A DNA stretch of 64,000 nucleotides from Thinopyrum elongatum (Eukaryota > Streptophyta > Magnoliopsida > Poales > Poaceae). Made by a program: the position numbers and the translations under genes. The notes under the pieces are model-generated. The model worked only from the letters and a program-made list of their open reading frames with translations, had not been told where the DNA came from and made no database searches. The stretch lies in assembly GCA_011799875.1 (NCBI GenBank), contig CM022302.1, forward strand, positions 521,105,229 to 521,169,228. The letters are read 5' to 3'. This document shows, piece by piece, positions 13,081 through 25,289 of this stretch. Numbering within the stretch: the first letter of the stretch is position 1; every line of letters starts with the position of its first letter.

Positions 13081-15645
13081 ATTCAAAATGTAGTAAAATT
13101 TCCTTTTGGAAAAGTTTGGATCGGTTTACTTACCGTATAATACCTATTCCTTTTTTGCGGGGGTCTGGAGCATTCTGGTAGAGATATCCCTTAGGTACTC
13201 CTCCGATGTTCTGGTATAATACTATTGGTTTTCATCAACATTTATGGGAGTAACCTGAGATTCATGTTTGATTCTTTGGGCCGCGTTTACCACCTTCGGG
13301 TTATTGCCTTTGGCGTTGTTGATTTTGATTGCACTGGACCGATAACTTCCTCGATCATATAAAGGCCTTCCCATTAGAGAGAACCTTTCCTGCAAAAATC
13401 TTAACGAAAGTTGTAAGGCAAGACATGTCTCCTATAATTAAATTCATCACGCTTTTGTATCCTTTTCTCATGCCTCTTTTAACTTTCTCTTTAAAAACCG
13501 TTTGGCATCTTCATAGGCTTGGGTCTCTATTCATCAAGTGAGGTAAGTCCATAAGCTATTCTCACCAGGCAGTTGAAATCATAGTTAGCTCTTTAATTGC
13601 CCAATAAGCTTTATGTTCTAGTTCAAGAGGTAGTGGACAATGCTTTTTTCCATAAATCCATTTTATATGGAGACATACCCATAGGGTTTTTTATAAGCAG
13701 TTCTATAAGGCCCATAATTCATCAGCAAGTTCTTAGACGCAATTCTTTCTGGATCTATTATAGTCTTTTGCAAATCAACTTTATTTTCTCGTTACTTAAA
13801 TTCTCTTGACCCCTACGACTGAGGATGATTAATAAGATGGTCAATTCTATGGTTAACATCATATTACAAGTCAATTTAACGGAAGCACCATGAATCAAAT
13901 TGTGAACCCACCATCATCATTAAATAGCTAAGGGATCCAAAAACCTCGAAAAAATACCTTCATTTAAGCATTTTAAATGAAAGTGGTTTATGATCAAACC
14001 ACTACTAGTTGGAATACTTCTATCTACCACTTAGTAACATATCCAACAGGGCAACCAGAATAGTGTAACCCATTAAGGCAAGGAAAAGGTCCCATATAAT
14101 CAAATCCGCAAACATCAAATGGTCAATAACCAGTGAAATAATTCATAGGGCATGTTCCTATGTCTACTAAGTATTACCATTCTTTAACATTCATCCAGAA
14201 CAAGACAAACTTACGAGGCTCCTAAAAGAATAGGCCAATAAAAACCTATTTATACCTTGTTTGCAGTTCAGCTCCAAGTAATGGTGTCCTCCGTAGGCCT
14301 CGGAGTGACACTTGCGTAGGATCTGTTCCTGTTCATGCTCAGGTACAGACAACGTTATAACAACCATCTACTTCCCCTCTTTAATAAGGTGTGGGTCATC
14401 CCAGAAATAATGTCTAAATCATAGAAAAACTTTTCTTTGCTGGTTTGTGAGGCTGGTGGTATAAATTTTCTAGCTACTACGGAGCACTACGAGAAGCATA
14501 TTATACAGCTAATTGTTCATCCCAGGAAAGCTATCCTCAGCGGTAGTGGGGCCATCAAGAACATTTTCTAACGCTAGACAATTTTGTCTGCTACGGGGTT
14601 TCTCAGCTACCTTTCTAATCAAATATGCAAATCAACAATTCTTGCATGTGTCAAGAGAACCCATCTAATAGTTTTAGGTTTAGATCCTTGTTTTCGCTAA
14701 GATATTAATAGCAACAGGATCGGTGTGACAGTTAACTTTGGAATCACAATACTAAGATCTTGAACTATATTACCAGCAAACACACTGCTAAAATTCTTTT
14801 TCAGTAGTAGCATAATTTCCTTTGAGCATTATCTAGAGTTTTACAAGCATAATGTATCAACATTTAATTTATTATTATCACCCCTTTGCCTATGACATCA
14901 CCACAACCTAATCACACTGAGCATCACACATAATTTCAAAGGTAGGTTTCCATCAGGCGGTTGAACAATAGGTGGCAGAGATTAAGGCTTTCTTAAGGTT
15001 TCATCAAATCTTCTACACATCATCATAAAAACCATGGAACATCCTTTTGCAAGAGATTAGTACGAGGCTTATAAATTTTAGAGAAGTCTTTATAATCTCC
15101 TATAGAAACGCAGCATTACTCACGAAAACTTCTTATAACCCCTTTGATATCTTTAGGACACCAAACTGTGCTGAGCATTTTCTTCTAATGCATCAACCTT
15201 AGCTTTAATCAACTTCATACCACCTCTTCAAAGAGATTTATGCCCCAATGACAATACCTTCTTAAACCATAAATGACCTTCCCAATTCAAAAACAGATTA
15301 GTTTCTCAGCATCTCTGGCAAAACTCGAATCAAAGCTTGCTTAAGCAATCATCACAAGAAATTCTCGTAAGGAGAAATCATCCATGAAAACCTCAATAAT
15401 CTTTTCACAAAAGTCAGAGAATATAGTAGTCAACATCGTTGAAAGGTAGCAGGTGGTCATTCCATAAACCAAAAGGCATACGTCTATAAGTCAAAGTACC
15501 GAAAGACACAGTAAAAGTATTTTTTTTCTTGATCCTCTTGTGACACATCAGGGTATTTGCGGAAAACCAGAATACACCGCAGTCTAGAAAGCAAGAGTTG
15601 TATGTTTTGATATAGTCTTTCTAACATTTCGATCAATAAAGGTAA
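13081..15645 (-). pseudogene. Athila-type pol (integrase, RNase H, RT) indel-rich copy
   Basis: Minus-strand sequence parallels 25250-27721 and would encode, from right to left, the reverse transcriptase after its first motif, RNase H and integrase. It stops at AAGGATA, the left boundary of the chromovirus insertion. Frames are shattered by one-base indels, and no continuous run longer than about 60-70 codons remains. It probably represents the same genomic sequence as the copy at 25250-27721. Confidence 0.7.
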
Positions 15646-15650
15646 GGATA

Positions 15651-18600
15651 TTTAACATCCCCACCCGGTGATTAGGTCAACAGTTTCACTTTGATAATGA
15701 CATTTCCAGCATGATTAACAGTGCATCAATCATCATTAGCATCATATTGCATTTCAACTCCTAGTCACTTCAAATTATAAATAAAGGAAATATAAACGTT
15801 GTCCAACTAAAACTAAAATGTTCAGTAACTAAACATATATTGCAGAGGCTAGCCTAAATTGTAACCATAAATACGAAAAATAATTAGGTGGCACTAACAT
15901 AATTAAAACAGTGAGGATTAATGCATATTAATTATTATCAAAATTGTGTGAACTCAAGTTGACTTCTCAAGTTTTACTCCAAAGACAATCTCAAACCATT
16001 TTTTTGTAGTGTTAGGTAATAGCCTTAGTATTTGTTTGGAGGCAGTTATCCTATGTTTTAGCGCAAAGTTAATATGTGTCCTAACTATTTACTACAACTG
16101 AGAAAGGAAATAAATAAAAAGACCAAGGTAAAAGAAACAGGAAAAGAAAAGAGAACCCCCAAATTTTTTCCCTCCCCACGGCCTACCACTGGGCCACCGG
16201 CCCACCTCTCCCTTATGGCCTCCCCCAGAGGCCGAACCCAGCCTCCCCTCCCGATCCACATATCCCGCTCCCCCCCGATCTCTCCAGCACGCTACGCCGC
16301 GCCGTCGCGCACATCGACTCCCTTCGCCCGCTCCGACGCCGGAGCCCCGCCATGCACCGATTTCCCCCGCCCGTCGTCGTCTTTCGCCTCCCCGGCCTAC
16401 CTCCCCAAGGGTCCCTTTCTTCTCGAGCCTCGCCGCCCGTCCCCTGCATCGCCCGTGAGCCTGCCGCTCTCCTCCCCCTCTGCTTCCCTACGCCCCGGGT
16501 CACCCGTGCGGCGCGATTCTCCTCCGCTCCGTCCCCACGCGCTCACCGCTGCAGCTGGCCGAGCCTGGCTTTGCGCCGCTAGCGCCGAACCCACTAAGGC
16601 TATGGGCCGATGACAGCACGGGCCCACGTCCCTAAAACATTTTCAAAAAAAAATAAAAAAAATAAAATTAATTAATTATTAATTATTGTTAATTAATCCT
16701 GAGTAGTTAATCTAATTAACTATTAGTGTTAATTAAACAGTAATCTAATTAGTTAATCCTAAGTATCACTAGTCTATGACAGTGGGACCCACCTGTCAGG
16801 ACTCCTTCTGAGTCAGCATGATGTCCATGCTGATGTCATCAGCCGCCTGTTTCGGATAATGTGATTTAAATATTAAATAAATTCCAGAAATTGTTAAAAC
16901 TTTAGAAAATCATAATTAATCTCCGTAACTCCGCTGAAAATAACTTTATACATGAAACTTGCTCGAAGTTCGATACGAACCCGGAATACGCCCTCCGTAT
17001 TCCCAGCCAGACGACCGCAAGCTATAAGAACATGAACTTTTAGACCGTTTTCAGTAAATGACTAGTGCCAACTTTCATTAAATAAATCCAATGAACTTCT
17101 TAATTAACTATCCTTTAGTTCGGCATTTAGACACCCAGCATATCTTTAGAGGCTGATCATAATACATATTGTTTGCATTATTGCCTGTGCATTTATTTTC
17201 TTTCTCTCTCCCCTCCTTCTCTCTCTTCGATAGACGCTGATACCCCGACGACCTGGCAAACCCTGGTACGACTACTCCTAACTACTCTAACTCTATACAC
17301 GACGAGGCAGCTCGTTGACGACCCTCTCTCTTGCCAGAGCAACCAGGCAAGCCCCCCCGCTTGAGCTTCCGATATCGCCACATTCTTTCTCTCTCTATTC
17401 TCACCTGCTTGTCATTAGATTTTGCTACTGTTAATGTTGCTCCATTCTGATTCTAGCCTGCTGTTGTAACCTGTTCATTGCTACCACTACCTTCCTATAT
17501 AAACTGTTTAATATTTAGGTTGGAATGCAAGCATCAGTGACCCCCCGACCTTACCTTGTTGCCCCCCTGGCTTGATCATATCGCTACCATCAACGTGATC
17601 ATCACGCCGCAGAGACCGACACCGTGTCACTTCACATCCCCTTAGTTGTACGACTCTGTTAGTAACTATCGAGTGCCGATTGTGATACCGTCGTATCGCA
17701 CTCCCCGATTAATACTCCTGCAGTGTCGCTGTTCGGATCGTGGTCATCGAGGGGGATTCCTCCTTCTCCACTTCCGATACGACTCTGTCGTGCAACCCTC
17801 AGTGTGACCTCGACGGGTTGATACCCTCATACGTTCGCCTATGTTTCCGTCGAGTGGAATCCGCCGGGTGGATCCTCTCTTCCTCGTGTTTTTCCCCCCT
17901 TGATGTTTTGACCACCCAACCACATCCTTGACCCTGTTACAGGCCGGTCCACACCCTGGTGGGTATCGCTGTCAGGATCTATGATTTTCGGTGTGCCGAA
18001 GGGCACAAATCGAGTGTGCGTTGTGCGAGCATCAGAGACTCTTATTGTCATCCTCCGCTTGATACTATATTGAGGCCTATTGGATTTGGGTGTGTGATCT
18101 GGAGTGGGTCGATCGTGCCCATACCGCCTAAACCACCACACTGATAATGGTTATGGACCCTCTGGCGAAGTCCGTTTTCGTTTCTCCGAAAGCCTCGTTT
18201 GACATCACGATGTCACCACTATGCGGGCTGATTGTTCGGGATGGGCTGGATACTTCACTGACGAGTTCAGTGTCGCGCCTGCACCCCGGCCAGTCTCACA
18301 ACGCGCCGGGTGCCCAGGGCGGTGGCCCGAGACCTCTGGGTGCATAGGTTTGTCGTCGGTGCTGACTCTCTGCTCGAGCCTGGAGAGCGCTGCTTTGTGT
18401 TGATCTCGATGACGGGCATTACCCAGGCAAGTGTGTCCGGCCAGAGTGATCGAAAGCCGTTTGGGTTAACAATTTAGTGCACCCCTGCAGGGATGAATCT
18501 TCTAATCGATAGCCGGTCCTACGGTAAGGCACGCTCAGTTTGTGTATGCCCGATCTACTCCTTACCGATACTTGTTTACTTTAATTGAAGCTTCGGGATC

Positions 18601-19320
18601 GCTTTCTCTTCGCTTCGGCTTGGGTCGAGTAAGGATCTTTAGAGCTGTACTTCAACATGTTGGCTAAATAAATGCATTCTACTCTCTTCTACGGCTAGCA
18701 AGAATGATTGCCTGTGAAGATGTTTGAAGATGCTAGTCTTCGATAGGACTAGCCTTCTCTCTATTCTGGCCTTTCTTCTTCTTCGCCCAGTCCACCTATA
18801 CAAAGAGCCATTCTCCATTGATATATGTTGCATTGTCGTATAGATTCCTTGCTTGCTGAGTCTTCGAGATGAGTACTCACGGTTGCTTTACTTTCTCTTT
18901 TCTCCCAATAAACAAAAAATAACGCCTCACCTGAGGAACATCAGACCGATGGAGTCCAGGAGGCCAGATGCCACCAAACCGAGCCTACTACGAGGATGGT
19001 CAAGGTAACTTACTACTGGATCGAGCCAGATGCCATGAGTAGGATCGGAGGCTCCAGCATTAGGCCACGCCTTTCGATCTAGTGTCGCGTTTGGCTAGCC
19101 TTCTTAAGGGCAAAATCTGTCTACTATTCTGTACTCAGAATATATTTGTATGACTGACTTACTGTATTCGGATCTTCGTATCCCTGGTCTGTACTATTGT
19201 GGACCTCCAATTTAATTGTGTTAGAGTTGTGTTTGCTATCTTCGCCCGTGAGTCCCTGTGCTTGATCGTACACAGTTTGCGTGTTATGATTAGTGTACGA
19301 TTGAGTCGGGGGCCGCCACA
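15651..19320 (+). repeat. Tekay-type chromovirus LTR, copy 3 (most indel-rich)
   Basis: It starts TTTAACATCCCCACCCGGTG directly after GGATA and ends GGCCGCCACA. It matches the clean-side LTR at 27727-31186 by shared variants (CTGTTTCGGATAATG, ACACCCAGCATATC, GCTTGAGC after the C run). It carries the densest small insertions and deletions of all the LTR copies, including short duplicated runs. Confidence 0.8.
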
Positions 19321-20288
19321 AGTTTGTATTGAGAGCCAGGTTTCGATCCGTCTCTATACCTGTGGTTTCTGATCGTGGCAGGCCTCTTCCCCTCAGATTC
19401 TGGAATAGTTTCCAAGAAGCTATGGGCACACATCTGTTGTTCAGTATACCGCTTTTCACTCAGTCACAGGGTCAAGTTTGGACGAGTTTATCAAGTGCTC
19501 GAGATATGTATCGAGCTTAGCGTCTCTCCTCGGTAAGGAAATGGGAGGAATCTCTCCCGTATGCCGAATTCTCTTACAACAAATAGCTACAAGCTAGTCT
19601 AAAGATGGCAGGCACGCAGTTTGAAGTTCTATCATCGGTCGTAATGTGTCGAACCCCTCTGAATTGGTCAGAAACCTGGGAACGCTCACATCTTCTACAG
19701 GACATTATTCAGCAAGCTGAAGATCAAGTCCGCATTGTCCATGAACATTTGAAACTAACTGCTCAGTCCGTCAGAAAAGCAATCTATTGCCCGAAAGCAC
19801 CGGAAATGGTCTATCAACACCTTGCGAGCAAGCTTAACTCCGTTCACCTCCGTTGAAAGGCACCCATAGGTTTCGGATTCAAAGTCAGTTAGCTCCTCGC
19901 TACATTAGGCCCCTTCCGTATTCTTGCCCTTACGAGGAGAGGGTTGCCTATCATTGCATTGCCGCCCAATCTTTCTCAAGTACACATGATGTCTTTCATG
20001 TATCCCAACTCCTTCGCGTGCTTCAAGGTCCTATTCTAGCTGTGATCACGAATGCTAAATTACGGGAAGATCTGTCTTATCCGAGAATATCCCTCCCGTG
20101 TTTCTTGATGAACTGAACGTCGGACTCGTCAAAGTCAATCAATTCCTCAGGTTCAGTGGTCGAAGCATCATTCTGAAGATGAGGCCACTTGGGAACGCGA
20201 TGATCCTCTTCGTGAAGAATACCCCTCTTTCTTTCAGTCTTTAAAATCTTATTCTCGGGATCGAGATTTCTTACTAGATGAGGAGAAT
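19321..20288 (+). pseudogene. Chromovirus internal remnant: PBS plus integrase/chromodomain (most indel-rich copy)
   Basis: Same organisation as the other remnants: a PBS-like AGAGCCAGGTTTCGATCC, the SDRG integrase start, the GPF module, then the DLSYP...VFLMNxER chromodomain region. Frames are broken every few dozen codons. It sits between LTR copies 3 and 4 and parallels 31187-32119. Confidence 0.7.
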
Positions 20289-20356
20289 TGTAACACCCCC
20301 CGGTGATAGCCACATTAATCACTTTTGATATGACATGTTCAGCATATTAACAGTGC
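20289..20356 (+). repeat. Truncated start of a chromovirus LTR (copy 4)
   Basis: It begins TGTAACACCCCCCGGTGAT and follows the LTR start for about 65 bases to CAGTGC, then switches to unrelated minus-strand pol sequence. There is no LTR 3' end and no target duplication, so the break looks like an assembly join or deletion. Confidence 0.75.
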
Positions 20357-21517
20357 CTACAGTCGGATAACGCCCTTTGAGCATGAGAGCGTCTTCCCAT
20401 GTAGTGTCGAGCAACTCTGAATCTGACGCGGTACCAAGTACTGCTCGCGTCGTCCCGTGGGAGTCTGTCTCTCCAGCGTTTGTTGAGTAACTCCACTGGG
20501 ACTAGTTCTGCAGGTCGAGGAGTTGGCAATGTAGGGGACGCAATGTACCTGGTGCTAATGCTTGCCGTAGCTGGGAGACTTGGAACACCGGGTGAATTTG
20601 CGATTCCTCTCCCGGGGGAGTTCCAATTCATACGCCACATGGTTGATCTTGTAGGTATCTTGTATGGTCCGAAGTATCTGAACAGGAGCTTGTGATTGGC
20701 TCCAGAGCCTGAAGACTGCACATAACGGTTGGAGCTTGACGAAGACGCACTCCTACTTGAATTCTCTGTCGGACATCTTCTTGTCTGCTTGTATCTTCAT
20801 TATGCCGAGCTCGGTGCAGATGTTGTTTTAACACCAGTTGCATTGTTTTCCTTTCTTCCAACCGTCTTTCAGTGCTGGTACCTTACACGCAGACGCGACT
20901 TCAATTTCCCCAGTGCCTTGGTTCATGACCTTACAGAGCATGGAACGGAGACATATCCAGGCTGAGTGAGGACTGGAATTGTACCAGAATTCTGCTCCAA
21001 TGGAGGAACTGGCTCCAATGATTCTGGCACGCATGGATGAAGCATCTCAAATAGATCTCCAAACATGATTGACGCATTCGGATTGACCGTCATTTTGTGA
21101 TGATACGGAGTGCTCATCTTGAGTTCAGAACCGATGATGTCGAGAGTTCCCTCCAGAATTTGCTTGTGAAGATGGGATCCCGATCTGATATGATAGCTTT
21201 TGGCAACCCATGAGTTTGTAGACATTGTCTAGATATGCCCTTGCCACCTGTTGCTGATGTGAACGGGTGTTGTAGTGGTAGGAAATGGGCATATCGTGTG
21301 ATTTGTCCACCGACACCAAGATGCATTTGCTTTGCTCGGTTGTGGAAGTCCATCAATGAAGTCCTTGTAACGACTTGCCCCGCCCCTTCAGGTAACGGAA
21401 TTGGGCTTGAGTAATCCTGGATATTTAACCCTTTCTTGTTTTGCTTGCTAGAGAGTCAGACATTCCTGCACATATTGTTTAATATGGCTTGCTTCATTTT
21501 TGGCCAGGCGAAGAGAC
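20357..21517 (-). pseudogene. Gypsy pol 3' part (integrase core, C-terminus, chromodomain-like end), degenerate
   Basis: Minus-strand frames carry integrase core motifs: RYAHFLPLQHPFTSAT, then ISDRDPIFTSKFWREL with the second catalytic Asp, then, in other frames, the RMSTPYHHKMT region and MFGDLF. Further left are EFWYNSSPHSA, FRYFGPYKI and a chromodomain-like LNKRWRDRLP. The order fits a Reina-like chromovirus, distinct from the Tekay-type array. Frameshifts and stops break it throughout. It ends abruptly on the right at the Athila-type LTR (21518) and on the left at the truncated LTR at 20356. It may be the 3' half of the element whose 5' half lies at 57080-60100. Lineage assignment is tentative. 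Confidence 0.65.
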
Positions 21518-22997
21518 TGATGACCACAAGTAGAGGGGATCTATCGTAGTCCTTTCGATAATTAAGAAGTGTCGAACCCAACGAGGACAGAAGGAAATGA
21601 CAAGCGGTTTTCAACAAGGTATTCTCTACAAGCACTGAAATTATCGGTAACAGATAGTTTTGTGATAAGATATTTCGTAACGGTAACAAGTACAAGTGGT
21701 AACAAATGTCAGCAAGTGGCCCAATCCTTTTTATAGCAAGGATAAGCCTGACGAACTCTTATATAAAGCAAAGTGCTCCCGAGAAACACATGAGAATTAT
21801 TGTCAAGTTAGTTTTCATCATGCTCATATGATTCACCGTTACTTTGATATGTGGGTGGACCGTTGCTTGGGTGCTGTCCTTACTTGGACAAGCCTCCCAC
21901 TTATGATTAACCACTCTCGCAAGCATCTGCAACTACAAAAAAGAATAAATAAGATAAATCTAACCATAGCATGAAACATGTGGATCCAAATCACCCGCCT
22001 TACGAGCAAACACTAACTAGAGTTTAAGCTTCTGTCACTCTAGCAACCCATCATCTACTTATACTTTCCAATGCCTTCCCCTAGCCAAAATCATGGTGAA
22101 GTGTCATGTAGTCGACGTTCACATAAACACAACTAGAGAAAGACAACATGCATCTCATCAAAATATCTAACAAATACCAATTCACATGATTACTTATACA
22201 GACTTCTCCCCATGTCCTCAGGAACAAACGTAACTACTCACAAAGCATATTCATGTTCATAATCAGAGGGGTATAAATATCATTAAGGATCTGAACTTGA
22301 TTTTTCCACCGGATAACCAACTAGCATCAACTACAAGTAGTAATCAACACTACTAGCAACCCACAGTACCCACATCCGAGGTTTTGGGACAAAGATCGAT
22401 CCAAGATGAACTAGGGTTTGGAGAGGAGATGGTGCTGGTGAAGATGTTGATGGAGATTGATCCCCTCTCGATGAGAGGAATCGTTGGTGATGACGATGGC
22501 TTTGATTTCCCCCTCCGGAGGGAAGTTTCCCCCAGCAGAACCTGCTCCGCCGGAGCCCTAGACTGGTTCTGCCCAAGTTCCGCCTCGAACGGAGGCGCTT
22601 CGTCCCGAAAGCTTCCTTCTGATTTTTTTTCAGGTCAATAAAGCCACCATATACAGAAGATGGGCACCGGAGACCTGCCAGGGGGCCCACAAGCCCTAGG
22701 GCGCGCCCCCAGGCTTGTGGCCACCTGGTGGGTCCCCCTCTGGTATTTCTTTCTTCGCCTAATATTTTTTATATATCAAAATAATTCTCCGTAAATTTTC
22801 AGGACTTTTGGAGTTGTGCAGAATGGTTCTCTCAGATTTGCTCGTTTCCGGTCCATATTCCAGCTGTCGGCATTCTCTCTCTTTGTGTAACACCTTGTAA
22901 TAGAGAGAAAAGGCATAAGTATTGTACCATAATGTGTAATAACCAACCCATAATGCAATAAATATCAATATAAAAGCATGATCAAATGGATGTATCA
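21518..22997 (-). repeat. 3' LTR of the minus-strand Athila-type element
   Basis: On the minus strand it starts TGATACATCC at 22997 and ends GTGGTCATCA at 21518, about 1.48 kb. It shares with the plus-strand LTR (45700-53018) the motifs CTGCACAACTCC, GGGGGCGCGCC, CAAACCCTAGTTCATCT, GGGTTGCTAGAGTGACAGAAGC and GGGTTCGACACT. The adjacent purine-rich tract at 22998-23012 fixes it as a 3' LTR. Open frames inside are not genes. Confidence 0.8.
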
Positions 22998-23012
22998 ACT
23001 CCCCCAAGCTTA
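22998..23012 (-). other. Polypurine tract of the Athila-type element
   Basis: The minus strand reads AAGCTTGGGGGAGT immediately before the 3' LTR start. This is the expected site and composition for the plus-strand DNA primer of an LTR retrotransposon. Confidence 0.7.
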
Positions 23013-25289
23013 GACCTCGCTTGTCCTCAGCGAACCCCGAAATCGAGAATCATGTCCACATGTTTAGAGATAGAGGTGTCGATAAAATAAATACGGACAT
23101 GAGGGCATCATGATCATCTTAGAACAACACATATATCGTCATATAATTCTTATGCTAAGTAACAATTCGTTCACAAGGTAAAGTATAAACAAAAACTTTA
23201 TTGAAAACCACACAACACATGATCTTAGTCATCGAAGCAATTGCAATTATCATAATATCAGAAAGAGTACATGTAAGAGCTTTTGTATGTAAGTCCACAT
23301 ACTCAACCACTCTTTTAGTCTTTTACAATTGCTAACACTCACGTGATACTTATGAGATCAAAGTTTCAATCGGAAACAGAGAAATAGGGGCTTATAACTT
23401 CGCCTCCCAACCTTTATCCTCAAGGTACGTCAACAATATAGTTTTTGAATATCACATCCGACGTGGATATATATATATATATATATTATTATATATATAT
23501 ATAGGATCTATCTTCCCAACATATATGCTTGCCAAAAAGAAAAGTGTAAAAGAATAGGTGATGATCACCATGACTCTTGTATAAAGGTAGAAGGTAAATA
23601 AAAGATAGGCCCTTCGCAGAGGGAAGCAGAGGTTGTCATGATGGCTTTTATGGTTGGATGCACATAATCTTATGCAAAAGAACATCACTTTATATAGCCG
23701 CTTGCTTGTGATAAAAACTTTATTATGCAGTCCTCGCTTTTATTTCTTCCATATCACAAGTTCGTATAAAGCTTATTTTCCTCACACTAAAAGATCATAT
23801 ATTTAGAGAGCAATTCTTATTGCTTGCACCGATGACAACTTACTTGAAGGATCTTACTCAATCCATGGTAGGTATGGTGGACTCTCATGGCAAAACTGGG
23901 TTAGGAGTTTTGAGGCACAAGTGTATCTCTACTTGGTGCAAAAGATTTGGCTAGCATAGGGTGAGAGCAAGCTCAACATGTTGTGATTCCATGACAATAT
24001 AACTTCTATTTGGATATAAAAACCTAGCCCATTATGTTGTCTTCCTTGTCCAACATCAACCTTTTAGCTAAATATTTTAATGAGTGCTCCAATCACAAAG
24101 ATGTCAAGATAGTATATTTTATATGTGAGACCTCTCTTTCTTTATTACTTCTTCTATTAATGTCAACAATGACCAAAACTATGTTTGTCACTCGCAACAA
24201 TTTCATGCGACATACTTCTTATATGTGAAGTCTTCACTTCCCTAAGAGCATTTATAATCTTTTTATTTCTTTTATTCTTTATTCTTTCACTCAAGATCAT
24301 AGCAAGAAAGCAACCCCAACTCAAACTATCTTTATTATTAACTCTCGGACTCGATTACATAAGGGAACACAAGCAAAACTCAAAGCTAGATCATACTAAA
24401 ACTTTATTCTACTAAACCGAGATATACCAAAAGGATCGAACTAAGAAAAATGAAGTAAGAGAGTGATGTTGATACGATAACCGGGGCACCTCCCCCAAGC
24501 TTGGGCAGAAGCCAAGGGGAGTGCCCATACCCCATGTATTTAGGTCTCTTTCTTCGGAGGTGGTGATGCAATCTTGGCAATAATACCCTTCAGGATATGA
24601 TTTTTCTTCCTCGAAGCCTATTGACTTGCTGTTTGAGATCCTTATTTCCTTACGGAGTTTTCCTGTGACGGCTAAGCTCCGATCACCCATGGATGCTTCC
24701 TGGCTGCGGGGGAAAAGCAGCACTCTTTTTCATGTTATCATAAAGAGAATCTAGCATTGGGGTAATGACCGAATCCGGTATGTGCTAAGCTCTGGAGTTC
24801 CTCAAGCATGGCTCCAGGTTGAGGGCGAGAGGTAACTTCTTGATCCTCCTCCATGGCATCCACTCTTTTCTGGTCAGCCTCCATCTCTTCCTCCGTTGAC
24901 CACCCAAAGTGGTCAGCTTCACTGTATGCTCTTGGGCCCGGTATCGGGTGAGAAACGCACTCGCTCCCGACCGCTCTTGCGAAGACATCTTGCTCCGTAA
25001 TCTGCTGTAGAATTAGCTAAACACAAGAACAGAGGATTTTTGCTGTGATACGGTGGTCAAAATCTTCGGGAGATTAATAATGAATTTTTACTGACCAAAG
25101 AAGTGTACTACAAAAAATGGAGTCCGGAGGGCACACGAGGTGGCCACAGCCTGGGAGGCGCGCCCAGGGGGTAAGGCGTGCCCCCAAGGCTTGTCACCCT
25201 CCTCGTGCACTTTTTGGACTACTTTTTATTTTCCTAATTTTTAAATATATTCCAAAATGAGTAAAATTTCCTTTTGGAAAAGTTTTGGA
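23013..25289 (-). repeat. Noncoding 3' region of the Athila-type element
   Basis: A 2.3-kb stretch lies between the end of pol and the polypurine tract. Many Athila relatives carry an env-like ORF here, but I see no continuous frame or membrane-protein pattern. It contains an AT microsatellite at 23466-23505 and a GC-rich segment near 25130-25200 with inverted CCTGGG/CGCGCCCAGG motifs. Small indels suggest low sequence quality. Confidence 0.6.
23466..23505. repeat. AT dinucleotide microsatellite
   Basis: A nearly pure (AT)n tract inside the Athila-type 3' region. Its counterpart at 11199-11237 has a different length. Confidence 0.85.

Noticed and set aside
12558..13140. Opposed open frames of about 150 codons
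   Set aside because: They lie in the indel-rich copy of the Athila noncoding 3' region. The counterpart near 24.8-25.3 kb does not keep the frames.
23013..25289. Env-like gene expected for Athila elements
   Set aside because: No continuous frame, signal peptide or transmembrane pattern, even allowing for indels. The region looks noncoding.
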